A stretch of 6,725 nucleotides of DNA, taken from Alphaproteobacteria bacterium (GTDB lineage: Bacteria > Pseudomonadota > Alphaproteobacteria > Rhodospirillales > Rhodospirillaceae). The stretch is from NCBI GenBank assembly GCA_015228695.1, contig JADGDA010000141.1, forward strand, positions 1 through 6,725, written 5' to 3'. The translations under genes were made by a program, and so were the position numbers. Below are positions 6,622 through 6,725 of the stretch, piece by piece; within the stretch, counting starts at the first letter, position 1, and the number at the start of each line of letters is the position of its first letter. Below the pieces are notes generated by a model. That model did no database searches. It was not told the DNA's origin and was given only the letters and a program-made list of their open reading frames with translations.

Positions 6622-6725
6622 CGCGAGCCCCACGCGGTCTTGAGTTTTGGGGATTGGAAGCGATACAGTTCGTGACGCTTGGCCGTGATGCGCGGCGGCG
6701 CTGTGGGGGGCGGTGATGCGGGGTG
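6622..6725. other. Unassigned right-edge stretch upstream of argG
   Basis: No gene with good support is seen here. Part of it (6640-6680) is less GC-rich than the surroundings. A 41-codon + strand open frame (ATG 6591 to TGA 6716) crosses it, with a readable middle (GLEFWGLEAIQFVTLGRDA) but a poor Arg/Gly end and a ribosome-like AGGTGA placed too close to the ATG. The minus strand is also open through the edge in one frame. It may be the edge of a repeat or of a neighbouring unit. Confidence 0.3.

Overview
The window is GC-rich DNA with dense, tightly packed genes, strong G/C bias at third codon positions and alphaproteobacterial-type proteins. The single-domain ModE-like regulator, the stand-alone PAS_5-type protein, the HisN-type histidinol phosphatase and the YejA-like peptide-binding protein together suggest a Rhodospirillales-type alphaproteobacterium (Magnetospirillum/Rhodospirillum-like). 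This assignment is inferred from gene style; no marker gene fixes it.

Layout. At the left edge, on the + strand, lie the last 53 codons of a ModE-type winged-helix regulator (stop at 161-163). Everything else recognisable is on the minus strand and reads right to left as one compact series: argG (argininosuccinate synthase, 6541 to 5333), a stand-alone PAS_5-like protein (5270 to 4794), hisN-type histidinol phosphatase (4783 to 4004), a YejA-like family 5 solute-binding protein (3984 to 2191), a GtrB/DPM1-type family 2 glycosyltransferase (2194 to 1214), and a polytopic membrane protein with a broken reading frame (1226 to 188). The last gene converges on the ModE-like gene across 24 bp, mostly an 11-bp tandem duplication. 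No intrinsic terminator is visible there.

Operon logic. The gaps along the minus-strand series are 62 bp, 10 bp, 19 bp, a 4-bp GTGA overlap and a 13-bp overlap, so co-transcription of at least the last five genes is likely. A sigma70-like promoter with a good -10 (TATACT) lies just ahead of argG. The products do not form one pathway: arginine synthesis, a probable sensory or adaptor protein, the histidinol-phosphate step of histidine synthesis, periplasmic peptide capture, and lipid-linked sugar transfer. The glycosyltransferase and the membrane protein are the one pair that reads as a functional unit: a polyprenyl-phosphate sugar synthase followed by a possible membrane transferase that would use its product.

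Most notable points: the frameshift in the membrane protein, which high-GC3 coding on both sides supports; the solute-binding protein without permease or ATPase genes beside it; and a small divergent open frame plus a palindrome over the argG promoter. I found no RNA gene, CRISPR array, insertion sequence or evident new defence or mobile system. The window looks mainly like ordinary chromosomal housekeeping DNA.
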